Origin: an uncultured Clostridia bacterium
GTDB taxonomy: Bacteria > Bacillota > Clostridia > Christensenellales > UBA1750
Length of the DNA: 64,000 nt
Assembly (NCBI GenBank): GCA_947625765.1
Contig: CANQPP010000002.1
Span: forward strand, 1-64,000
Reading direction: 5' to 3'
Position 1 is the first letter of the stretch; each line of letters starts with the position of its first letter. A program made the translations under genes and the position numbers. This document shows, in pieces, positions 55,414-63,008 of the stretch. The notes below the pieces were generated by a model. The model saw only the letters and a program-made list of their open reading frames with translations, was not told where the DNA came from and ran no database searches.

Positions 55414-56781
55414 TTACTCGCCCTTCTCCTCCGCGGGGGCTTCTTCCGCAGGCGCTTCCTCGGCAGGGGCTTCCTCGGCGGGAGCCTCCTCCTTCTTTTC
55501 GACCTCCACGGCCTTTTCCATCAGCAGGTCGATCACCTTCTGGCTGACGACCATGTCCTTGAAGTATTCCTTGTCCTGCTCGGAGAGGGTCTCCTTGAGC
55601 TCGTCCGCGCTGCGCTCGTTCTCCTCGGCGTACTTGGCGATCTCCTTGTCCACGTCCTCGTCGGTGGCCTCGATGTTCTCCGCCTCGCGGATGGCATCCA
55701 GCACCAGCTCCGCGCGCACGCGGGCGGCGGCCTGCACGTCGTACTGCCCCCGCAGATCGTCCATGGTCTGGTTGGTGTACTTGAGGAAGTCCTCCATCTT
55801 CAGGCCCTGGTAGCTCATGCGCATGGCCATGTCGTTGACCATGGCGTCGATCTGCCGCTCCACCATGGGACGGGGCACGTCCACCTGGGCGTTGGCGCTG
55901 ACCGTCTCGATCAGGGCGTCCATCTGCTCGTTGCGGGCGCGGTTCTTGGCCTGCTCCTCCAGTTTGGCCCTGATGTCGGCCTTGTATTCGTCCAGCGTCT
56001 CGAACTCGGAGGCCTCGGAGGCGAACTCGTCGTTGAGCTCGGGCACTTCCTTCTCCTTGACCTCGTGCACCAGCACGTGGAACACGGCGGGCTTGCCGGC
56101 CAGCTCCGTGGCGCGGTAGTCCTCGGGGAAGCTCACGTCGATGTCCTTCTCCTCGTCCTTGCTCATGCCCACGATCTGCTCCTCGAAGCCGGGGATGAAG
56201 GTGCCGGAACCCAGCACCAGCGGGAAGTTCTCGCTGCTGCCGCCCTCAAAGGGCTTGCCGTCCACCATGCCCTGGTAGTCCACGCTCACGCGGTCGCCAT
56301 TCTTGGCGGGACGCTCCACATCCACCCAGCGGGAGACGCGCTCCTGGGCGGACTTCAGCTCGTTTTCCACGTCCTCGTCGGTGACGCTCTGGTCCACCTT
56401 GGGGATCTCGACGCCGAAATACTGGCCCAGCGTCACGTCGGGGCGCACATACACCGTGGCGGTGAACACGCAGTCCTTGCCGGGCTCGATGCTCTCCACG
56501 TCCACCTCGGGCTGGTCCACGGGATGGATCCCGGTCTCCTGCACGGCGCCGTCGTAGGCGTCGGGAAGCAGGGTATTGAAGGCCTCCTCCACCAGCACGC
56601 CCTGGCCGTAGTAATTCTCGATGACCTTCCGGGGCGCCTTGCCCTTGCGGAAGCCGGGCACGCTCAGCCTGCCGCGCAGCTTGTGGTAGGCGGTGTTCAT
56701 GCCCTGTTCAAACGTCTCGGCCGACAGGGTGATCGTCAGCTTGACCTGGTTGGAAGAGAGTTTTTCCATCGTAGCGCTCAT
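55414..56781 (-). CDS. tig: Trigger factor
   Basis: The 455-aa ribosome-associated chaperone has the ribosome-binding loop (GFRKGKAPRKVIE), the FKBP-type peptidyl-prolyl isomerase domain (KNGDRVSVDYQGMVDGKPFEGG) and the helical C-terminal arms. The C terminus ends in a tandem EEAPA repeat (four or five units), which is a lineage-specific acidic tail. First gene of the tig-clpP-clpX cluster. Confidence 0.97.
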   Translation of the reverse strand: MSATMEKLSSNQVKLTITLSAETFEQGMNTAYHKLRGRLSVPGFRKGKAPRKVIENYYGQGVLVEEAFNTLLPDAYDGAVQETGIHPVDQPEVDVESIEPGKDCVFTATVYVRPDVTLGQYFGVEIPKVDQSVTDEDVENELKSAQERVSRWVDVERPAKNGDRVSVDYQGMVDGKPFEGGSSENFPLVLGSGTFIPGFEEQIVGMSKDEEKDIDVSFPEDYRATELAGKPAVFHVLVHEVKEKEVPELNDEFASEASEFETLDEYKADIRAKLEEQAKNRARNEQMDALIETVSANAQVDVPRPMVERQIDAMVNDMAMRMSYQGLKMEDFLKYTNQTMDDLRGQYDVQAAARVRAELVLDAIREAENIEATDEDVDKEIAKYAEENERSADELKETLSEQDKEYFKDMVVSQKVIDLLMEKAVEVEKKEEAPAEEAPAEEAPAEEAPAEEKGE

Positions 56782-56867
56782 TAGCCATGCCCTCCAAAGC
56801 GCTCCTTGCGCCGCGCGCAGGGAGCCGTTCTTAACTCCAGCTTTTTAACAAAAGCGGCAACTTATAG

Positions 56868-56897
56868 ATGATAGCATGGAAAAGAAAGCAAAGTCAA
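56868..56897 (-). promoter_or_regulatory. Sigma-A promoter of tig
   Basis: On the minus strand TTGACT, 18 bases, TATCAT lies about 85 bases before the tig start. Confidence 0.75.
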
Positions 56898-57077
56898 TCT
56901 CCGGGCCGGATTTTGCCTTAAAATTAACCAAATATTTGCCCATCCCGAAGTTGTACAGGGCAAGGCGCGGTTCGGACGGGCACAAAGACGCATAGTATGT
57001 TGTGACGGGGGAAAGCCTTTTTTCGTTTTCCCTTTTCTTGATCATCAAGCGTTCACGGAAAGGCGGGTGCCGCCCCG

Positions 57078-57488
57078 ATGCTGTTTGCCGATCTTCCGCG
57101 CCCCAAGCTATACAGGTCCCAGCTGCGCCTGCGCGGCCAGAGGCTGTCCCTTTCCCTGCCCGGCTTCGACGGGCCGGTGTCGAAGGTCTATCCCCTTCTT
57201 TCCCGCTGCCGGGTGTCGCTGCTCGGCCGCGCGGGCGCTTCCGGGGCGCTGACCCGCTGGCAGTACCTTGTGCGCGTGCCCGTCTCCCTTTTGGGGGACG
57301 GCTCCACCGCGCTCACCATCCTGCGCTTCCGGCCCGAGCTTTCAACGCCGCTGCCCGAGGAGACCATGCGCTTTTCCGGCGGGCTGCACGTGGACGTGGA
57401 CCTGACGGACCTAAGCGCCGCGCCTTTAGGTCCCGGGGAATACGAGCTGCGCTTTTCCGCCTGCATCCGTCTGTTCCTCTCCGCTTGA
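57078..57488 (+). CDS. Hypothetical protein
   Basis: The 136-aa protein is predicted soluble, beta-rich and without signal peptide. I do not recognise a domain. An AAAGGCGGG segment lies upstream of the ATG, and third-position GC bias matches the neighbours, which support it as a real gene. Its stop codon overlaps the promoter of the ABC-F leader. Confidence 0.6.
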   Translation: MLFADLPRPKLYRSQLRLRGQRLSLSLPGFDGPVSKVYPLLSRCRVSLLGRAGASGALTRWQYLVRVPVSLLGDGSTALTILRFRPELSTPLPEETMRFSGGLHVDVDLTDLSAAPLGPGEYELRFSACIRLFLSA

Positions 57489-57514
57489 CAGCGGGCACAC
57501 AAATGCCGTATACT
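57485..57514 (+). promoter_or_regulatory. Strong promoter of the ABC-F leader
   Basis: TTGACA, 18 bases, TATACT; the predicted start is near 57521, about 310 bases upstream of the ABC-F start codon. Confidence 0.88.
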
Positions 57515-57551
57515 TAACTTACAGAACCAGAGAAAGGAGCTACAAGGACGA

Positions 57552-57569
57552 ATGAGAAAGACGGTCTAA
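57552..57569 (+). CDS. Five-codon leader peptide MRKTV
   Basis: ATG AGA AAG ACG GTC TAA follows the ribosome-binding sequence AGAAAGGAG within the 5' leader of the ABC-F gene. Very short leader ORFs like this regulate antibiotic-resistance ABC-F genes by ribosome stalling. It is supported by position, not by size. Confidence 0.65.
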   Translation: MRKTV

Positions 57570-57572
57570 TAA

Positions 57573-57773
57573 GCGTTTTTTACTTGGCCCGAAAGAGCAG
57601 GGGAGCGGGTTCGCCGTATCCTCTTTGTTTCGGCTGAACAAAAAACGCGAGGAGACCGAGGCTTTCGCAAGCGTCCTTCCCGCTTTCTTTTTGGTGCGGC
57701 GGCTTTATTCGGCTGCTGTCGCTTCACGTTTTCCTGACGGCGCGGGGAGAAGATGTCCCCCGCGTTTTTTGTT
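57573..57773 (+). promoter_or_regulatory. Transcription attenuator of the ABC-F gene
   Basis: Three segments can pair alternatively: GCGTTTTTT (57573-57581), AACAAAAAACGCG (57637-57649) and CGCGTTTTTTGTT (57761-57773). The third is the 3' side of an intrinsic terminator, CGCGGGG/CCCCCGCG plus T-run (57741-57770). Pairing of segments 2 and 3 (13 perfect bp) would block termination; pairing of 1 and 2 would allow it. A ribosome stalled on the leader ORF just upstream would cover segment 1. Confidence 0.75.
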
Positions 57774-57829
57774 CCCTCCGGCCTCTTTCGGCCTTCCGAC
57801 CCGAATTTTAGGAGGACGAACGAGCTTTT

Positions 57830-59407
57830 ATGCGCATACAGATCACCGACCTATGCTTTCACTACGAGGGCAGCCACGACGACATCTTTTCCCACGCCTC
57901 CGTGCAGCTGGACAGCGACTGGAAGCTGGGCTTCATCGCCCGCAACGGCCGGGGCAAGACCACGCTTTTGCGCATCCTGGCCGGACAGCTGCCCTACGCG
58001 GGGCTGGTGGATTCCCCGCTTTCCTTCAGCCTCTTTCCCCAGGAAGTCGCGGATGAGAACGCCAGCGCCTTTGCCGCCGCGCTCTCCCTGATCGGCCCCT
58101 ATGCGGAACTGGAGAGGGAAATGGCGCAGAGCGAGCACGACCCGAAACGCAGCGCTGAATACCTTTCGGCCCTTGAACGCTACGGCGAGCTGGACGGCTG
58201 GAACATAGCGGCGCGCCTTCGGGCCGAGGCGGGGCGGCTGGGCGTGCCCGAGGAGGCGCTGGAGCGGCCTTACGCCACGCTGTCGCCGGGCGAAAGGTCC
58301 AAGCTGCAGCTGGCGGCGTTATTCCTGAGGCCGAACAACTTCCTGCTGATCGACGAGCCCACCAACCATCTGGACTTAGAGGCCCGCGAGCGGCTGGCGC
58401 AGTACCTGAATACAAAGAAGAGCTACCTGCTCGTTTCCCACGACCGCAGCCTGCTGGACGGCTGCATCGACCACGTGCTGACCATCGAGCGGGACAGGAG
58501 CCTGCGCGTGGAAAGGGGCAGCTACACCAGCTGGCAGAAAAACGTGGATGCCCGCAACGAGGGCGAGATCGAGGAAAACGAGCGTCTGCGCGGGGAGATC
58601 CGCCGCCTGCGCCAGTCCGCGCGGGAGAAGTCCGACTGGTCGGACAAGCTGGAGAAGGGCAAGATCGGCGGGCACGTGTACGACCGCGGCGCCGTGGGCG
58701 CGCAGGCCGCGCGCACGATGAAGCGGGCCAAGGCGCTGGAAAGGCGCATCGACCGGGCGGCGGAGGAAAAGTCCAGGCTGCTGCACAACATAGAGGAAAC
58801 GGGCGAGCTCAAGCTCTTCCCCTTGGAGCACCCCGCCCGCCGCCTGTTCCGCCTGGAAGACGTGACCATCGACTACGGCCGCAGGCCGCTGTTTTCGCCC
58901 GTCAGCTACGACTTTCAGCAGGGGACGCGGCTGTGGATCCGCGGCGGCAACGGCAGCGGCAAATCGTCGCTTCTGCGCCTGCTTTTGGGGCAGGACGTGC
59001 CACATGCGGGCGGGCTCTACCCCGCCTCGAACCTGATCGTCTCCTACGTTCCCCAGGAGACGGGCTTCCTCTCCGGCAGCGCTTCGCAGCTGGCCGCCTC
59101 CCTTTCCATCGACCGCAGCCAGTATTTCACCATTCTGCGCAAGCTGGGCTTTGAGCGGGAGCAGTTCGAGAAGGACCTGGCCGACTTTTCCATGGGCCAG
59201 AAGAAGAAGGCGCTGCTGGCCGCCTCCCTCTGCCAAAGGGCGCAGCTCTACCTCTGGGACGAGCCGCTCAACTACGTGGACCTGCTCTCCCGCGTGCAGC
59301 TGGAGCAGCTGATCCTGCGTTTCAAGCCCAGCATGGTGCTGATCGAGCACGACAAGAGCTTTGCCCAGAACGTGGCCACGGATACGCTTATCCTGCGCGC
59401 CCCGTAA
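57830..59407 (+). CDS. ABC-F ribosomal protection protein, Lsa/CplR-like
   Basis: The 525-aa protein has two ATP-binding domains without membrane spans: Walker A GRNGRGKTT, signature LSPGERSK, Walker B LLIDEPTNHLD; and a second Walker A GGNGSGKSS, degenerate signature FSMGQKKK and LWDEPLNYVD. The inter-domain linker with KIGGHVYDRGAVG is typical of Lsa-type antibiotic-resistance ABC-F factors that dislodge lincosamides, pleuromutilins or streptogramins from the ribosome. AGGAGG lies 14 bases before the ATG, a long spacing. Drug spectrum cannot be read from sequence. Confidence 0.9.
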   Translation: MRIQITDLCFHYEGSHDDIFSHASVQLDSDWKLGFIARNGRGKTTLLRILAGQLPYAGLVDSPLSFSLFPQEVADENASAFAAALSLIGPYAELEREMAQSEHDPKRSAEYLSALERYGELDGWNIAARLRAEAGRLGVPEEALERPYATLSPGERSKLQLAALFLRPNNFLLIDEPTNHLDLEARERLAQYLNTKKSYLLVSHDRSLLDGCIDHVLTIERDRSLRVERGSYTSWQKNVDARNEGEIEENERLRGEIRRLRQSAREKSDWSDKLEKGKIGGHVYDRGAVGAQAARTMKRAKALERRIDRAAEEKSRLLHNIEETGELKLFPLEHPARRLFRLEDVTIDYGRRPLFSPVSYDFQQGTRLWIRGGNGSGKSSLLRLLLGQDVPHAGGLYPASNLIVSYVPQETGFLSGSASQLAASLSIDRSQYFTILRKLGFEREQFEKDLADFSMGQKKKALLAASLCQRAQLYLWDEPLNYVDLLSRVQLEQLILRFKPSMVLIEHDKSFAQNVATDTLILRAP

Positions 59408-59416
59408 GGGAACAGG

Positions 59417-59466
59417 AAAAGGCCGCAGACCTTCGCCGAAAAGCGAAAGTCTGCGGCCTTTTTTCA
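59417..59466. terminator. Bidirectional terminator
   Basis: AAAAGGCCGCAGAC and GTCTGCGGCCTTTT pair around TTCGCCGAAAAGCGAA, with TTTTTTC on the plus strand, between the ABC-F gene and the S51 gene. Confidence 0.9.
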
Positions 59467-59480
59467 TAATTTTTTGTGTC

Positions 59481-59933
59481 TTAGGCGATCATTCTATGCA
59501 CATCCAAAGCGCAGGGCAGGAGCCCGAGGTTGTTTGGCATATCGTCCGCAAAGATCATGCTCCCCGCGCTGACGCCGACGACCACGCCGCCCTGCCGGAT
59601 GAACGACAGCAGCTTCCGGTCGAAGCCGCCTTCGCGGACCCGCTTGAGCAGATACCTGGCGTCGCCTCCGCACAGATAGATCACGTCGAATGCCCCTGAA
59701 AGCTCGTCCTCCACCTCGTCGTGCAGATCGCAGACGCATATGTTTTCCCTTGCGATGCCGCATTTGAGCAGGTCGTTCAGGCATTTGGGCAGCACCTCGA
59801 CCGCGTCCGGCGAGATGGCCGCCGTCGGGATGAACATCGCCTTGACTTGAGTTGGTTCCTTGGTGAGCATTCTTAGAAAGGCCCGCTCGATCGCCTCCGT
59901 CTCCAGGCCGCAGGAGGTGAGAAAAACATTCAC
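59481..59933 (-). CDS. Peptidase S51-like protein, short form
   Basis: The 150-aa protein has the S51 pattern: MFIPTAA, VIYLCGGDARYLL and the nucleophile elbow GVVVGVSAGSMIFA. Family members usually exceed 200 aa; this one stops about 15 residues after the nucleophile region (LDVHRMIA), so the C-terminal third, including the catalytic His segment, appears missing. It may be truncated and inactive, or a short variant. The start has only weak ribosome-binding sequence (AAGGGAG upstream). Confidence 0.7.
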   Translation of the reverse strand: MNVFLTSCGLETEAIERAFLRMLTKEPTQVKAMFIPTAAISPDAVEVLPKCLNDLLKCGIARENICVCDLHDEVEDELSGAFDVIYLCGGDARYLLKRVREGGFDRKLLSFIRQGGVVVGVSAGSMIFADDMPNNLGLLPCALDVHRMIA

Positions 59934-59985
59934 GGGTCTAAAACTCCCTTTGTTTTTCTCTCTGCCGAACAGCCATTGGCCGCGT

Positions 59986-60699
59986 TCAGCGCACGCCCAA
60001 GGCCTTTAAATGGCGCACGATCTCGATGGTCGTCATGAAGGCCACGTCCTCCGCCTGGGAGACGCGGCGGAAGATGTCCTCCATCTTTTCCCACAGGTTT
60101 TCCGCGTCCAGGTCGTAGGAGTGCCCCACGATCTGGCAGATGGCGAGCTCCTCGTCCGTCTCGAGGAAGCCGTCCACGTACTCGTCCAGCTCCTTTTCCA
60201 GATGGAAGATGCCCGGCCGCCAGTAGTACAGGTCCTCCGGCAGCGCATAGGAGTGGCTGATCTCGGAGATCCTCGAATACTCAAAGCCGCATTCCTTGGC
60301 GCATTCGGCCATCAGGGGGCTCCAATAATCGAAGGGCGCGGCAAAGCCGCTCACCTCCTGCCCAAAGAGGCTGCGGAGATTTTCCCGATCCTGCCCCATC
60401 TCGTGCAGCACGAACGCGCGGGGCTTTTCCTCAAAATAGGGATGCGTCAGGCTGTGGCTGGCGATCTCGTGCCCGTCGTAGAGGCCCTGCGCCGCGGCGG
60501 GGGACAGGCGCTTGACCACCATGCCGGTCTCGTGCACCCAGGTGGACTCCGTCTGCATGAGCTCGGAATTGAGGTTAAACGTCCCCTTGATGCCGTAACG
60601 GTTCAAAAGGGATATGAATCTTACGTCCTGCGTAATGCCGTCGTCGTAGGAGACCGTAAAGACCTTTTTCTTCCCGCCGGGATACAACCGCTTTTCCAT
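59986..60699 (-). CDS. Polysaccharide deacetylase family protein
   Basis: The 237-aa protein shows the NodB-homology layout: FTVSYDDGITQD (catalytic Asp-Asp), the metal-binding SHSLTHPYF and FAAPFDYWSP. It should remove acetyl groups from a sugar polymer or a related substrate; no signal peptide is visible, so it may act in the cytoplasm. GGGAGGT precedes the ATG at 60699; the much longer open frame upstream lacks coding character. Confidence 0.88.
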   Translation of the reverse strand: MEKRLYPGGKKKVFTVSYDDGITQDVRFISLLNRYGIKGTFNLNSELMQTESTWVHETGMVVKRLSPAAAQGLYDGHEIASHSLTHPYFEEKPRAFVLHEMGQDRENLRSLFGQEVSGFAAPFDYWSPLMAECAKECGFEYSRISEISHSYALPEDLYYWRPGIFHLEKELDEYVDGFLETDEELAICQIVGHSYDLDAENLWEKMEDIFRRVSQAEDVAFMTTIEIVRHLKALGVR

Positions 60700-60916
60700 A
60701 GTAAATACCTCCCTTTTCCCTGCCGGGCGTCCTTTTCCCGCCCGGCGCTTCCCATTGTACCATCTAAACGCGAAAGAATCCACCCCCCGCCAAACAAAGC
60801 GCTTTCCCTCTTTCCTTCCCCGGCTAAAACCGGCGGCCCCATCGCATACTAAGGGGCGGTCCGGCCGCCGGGGTGCGTCCCACGGCGGCCCGGCCTTAGC
60901 GAAGGAGGGATGCGAT

Positions 60917-62596
60917 CTGTACGCCATCATACTCGTCATACAGCTAGGCGCAACGCTGCTCATGGGCGCGTACTTTGCCCGGCAGCTGCGCCGCCAGAAG
61001 TTCAGCGAAAGCGGCCCCCGCCAGGACAGCCGCCAGGAGATGGAGAAGCTGCGCCGCATGCGCGCCGTCCACCTGAACCTGCCCCTCAACGAGCAGGTGC
61101 GGCCCAAGGCCTTTTCGGACATCGTGGGGCAGGAGGAGGGCATCGCCGCGCTCAAGGCCGTGCTCTGCGGGCCGAACCCCCAGCACGTCATCATCTACGG
61201 CCCGCCGGGCGTGGGCAAGACCTGCGCGGCGCGGCTGGTCCTGGAGGAGGCCAAGCGCCGGGGCGACTCCCCCTTCGCCGCGGACGCGCCCTTCATCGAG
61301 ATGGACGCCACCTGCGCCCGCTTCGACGAGCGCGCCATCGCCGACCCGCTGATCGGCTCCGTCCACGACCCCATCTACCAGGGCGCGGGGCCCCTGGGCG
61401 TGCAGGGCGTGCCCCAACCCAAGCCCGGCGCGGTCACCAGGGCCCACGGCGGCGTGCTGTTCTTGGACGAGATCGGGGAGCTGCACCCCATGCAGATGAA
61501 CAAGCTGCTCAAAGTTTTGGAGGACCGCAAGGTGATGCTGGAGTCCGCCTACTATTCCGAAAACGACCGCAGCGTGCCCCGGCACATCCACGACATCTTC
61601 CGCAACGGCCTGCCCGCGGACTTCCGTCTGGTGGGGGCCACCACGCGCAGCCCGGAGGACATCTCCCCCGCCCTGCGCTCCCGCTGCATGGAGATCTTCT
61701 TCCGCCCCCTCTCCGCCGCCCAGACCGCGCAGATCGCCCGCAACTGCGCCCTCTCCGCGGGCTTCCAGATGGAAAAGGGCGTGGATGTGTACATCGGCTC
61801 CTACTCCGCGGGCGGGCGCGACGCGGCCAACCTGGTGCAGGTGGCCTGCGGCATCGCCCGCGGCGAAAAGAGGAACACCATCCTCATCCGCGACGTGGAG
61901 TACGTGATCCGCACCGGGGCCTATGCCAAGCGCCCCGACCGTCGCCTGCCCGGCGGCGCGCTGGTGGGCAAGGTGTTCGGCCTGGCCGTGAGCGGCGGCG
62001 GGCAGGGGCTGGTGCTGCCCATCGAGGCGGTGGCCTTTCCGAAGGAAGGCAACGGGCCGGGCTGCTGGCAGGCCACGGGCATCGTGGACAGCGAGCAGAT
62101 GAACTATGGCGCAAAGACCGTCACCCGACGCTCCACGGCCTCCGGCGCGCTGGAGAACGTGCGCTCGGTTATGAGGGGCATGGGCCTTGACGCGGACGGG
62201 TACGACGTGCACCTGGACTTCCCCGGCGGCATGCCCGTGGACGGCCCCTCGGCGGGCATGGCCATGGGCGCGGCGGTGTACTCGGCCCTGACGGGCGTGC
62301 ACTTGAGCGGCTCCATGGCCATGACCGGGGAGCTGGGGCTGGACGGCTCCGTGCTGCCCGTGGGCGGCGTGCCGGCCAAGGTGGAGGCCGCCCTGGACGC
62401 CGGGGCGGAGCTGGTGCTCATCCCCCGGGAGAACTGGCAGCAGCGCTTCGAGGGCGACCCCCGCGTGCGCGTGGTGGACAGCTTCGCGCAGGGGCTGGAG
62501 TGGCTGCGCGCCCCGGCCCTGCAGGCGCCGGAAGCCCCGGCGGCCCTGCCCTCCCCCGCGGCGCTGGCGGCGGGCGACGGACCGGTGAGCGTGTAA
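60917..62596 (+). CDS. lonB: Sporulation-type ATP-dependent protease LonB
   Basis: The 559-aa length matches LonB. An N-terminal membrane span (YAIILVIQLGATLLMGAYFA) precedes an AAA+ domain (Walker A GPPGVGKT, VLFLDEIGELHP, GATTRSPEDISPALRSRCMEIFF) and a Lon protease domain with catalytic Ser in DGPSAGMAMG and Lys in GVPAKVEAALDAG. It degrades regulators in the forespore or mother cell. The best start is a CTG at 60917, eight bases after AAGGAGG; no ATG, GTG or TTG in frame lies in the right place. Confidence 0.92.
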   Translation: MYAIILVIQLGATLLMGAYFARQLRRQKFSESGPRQDSRQEMEKLRRMRAVHLNLPLNEQVRPKAFSDIVGQEEGIAALKAVLCGPNPQHVIIYGPPGVGKTCAARLVLEEAKRRGDSPFAADAPFIEMDATCARFDERAIADPLIGSVHDPIYQGAGPLGVQGVPQPKPGAVTRAHGGVLFLDEIGELHPMQMNKLLKVLEDRKVMLESAYYSENDRSVPRHIHDIFRNGLPADFRLVGATTRSPEDISPALRSRCMEIFFRPLSAAQTAQIARNCALSAGFQMEKGVDVYIGSYSAGGRDAANLVQVACGIARGEKRNTILIRDVEYVIRTGAYAKRPDRRLPGGALVGKVFGLAVSGGGQGLVLPIEAVAFPKEGNGPGCWQATGIVDSEQMNYGAKTVTRRSTASGALENVRSVMRGMGLDADGYDVHLDFPGGMPVDGPSAGMAMGAAVYSALTGVHLSGSMAMTGELGLDGSVLPVGGVPAKVEAALDAGAELVLIPRENWQQRFEGDPRVRVVDSFAQGLEWLRAPALQAPEAPAALPSPAALAAGDGPVSV

Positions 62597-62629
62597 AAGT
62601 GCCTCTTTGTTTGTAACCTGCTCGACCCC

Positions 62630-62658
62630 TTGACATTTGCCCTTTGCGATGTTAGACT
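62630..62658 (+). promoter_or_regulatory. Strong promoter upstream of a small ORF and the ABC exporter
   Basis: TTGACA, 17 bases, TAGACT; transcription should start near 62665. Confidence 0.85.
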
Positions 62659-62713
62659 AATTTTTGGTGGAAAAATTTTGGGATCGATCCCGAGACGAAA
62701 GGAGGCCGTGGCG

Positions 62714-62845
62714 ATGACCAAGAGCAGCGACGAGAACAACAAAGATCGCGCAAGGAGCGCAGCCGTGCCCGGCCCCGTTTCGCATCGGAAGTCCGCCGCC
62801 CGACGGGCCTTTTGGATCAAGGACAGACCCTGCCCGCCCATTTGA
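62714..62845 (+). CDS. Small basic protein of 43 aa in the ABC exporter leader
   Basis: MTKSSDENNKDRARS begins eight bases after a perfect AAAGGAGG, and the frame ends RPCPPI. It has no signal peptide or recognised domain. Because a terminator lies between it and the exporter gene, it may be a regulatory leader peptide, a separate small gene, or an exporter substrate. The ribosome-binding site is the main support. Confidence 0.6.
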   Translation: MTKSSDENNKDRARSAAVPGPVSHRKSAARRAFWIKDRPCPPI

Positions 62846-62903
62846 CCTCTTGATAATGGAAGGCGCAAGGCCAATATACAGCGAACAGAAACGCGGAAAC
62901 ACA

Positions 62904-62954
62904 AAAAGCCGGCAGGGCTCCCCTTACCATAAGGGCCCGACGCCGGCTTTTCTT
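62904..62954 (+). terminator. Terminator between the small ORF and the ABC exporter
   Basis: AAAAGCCGGC and GCCGGCTTTT pair, with an inner GGGC/GCCC hairpin, then CTTT. It could end the small transcript or attenuate the exporter gene. Confidence 0.82.
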
Positions 62955-63008
62955 TGTACGGCAAAGCAGACCCCTTTGACATAAGAGAAAGACAAGGAGT
63001 GAACCAAC

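Noticed and set aside
60755-60916. N-terminal extension of lonB from an upstream ATG
   Set aside because: The 54 extra residues have no LonB similarity, overlap the promoter region of the divergent deacetylase and lack a ribosome-binding site.
60700-61194. N-terminal extension of the polysaccharide deacetylase frame
   Set aside because: It overlaps lonB on the opposite strand; GGGAGGT before the ATG at 60699 marks the real start.
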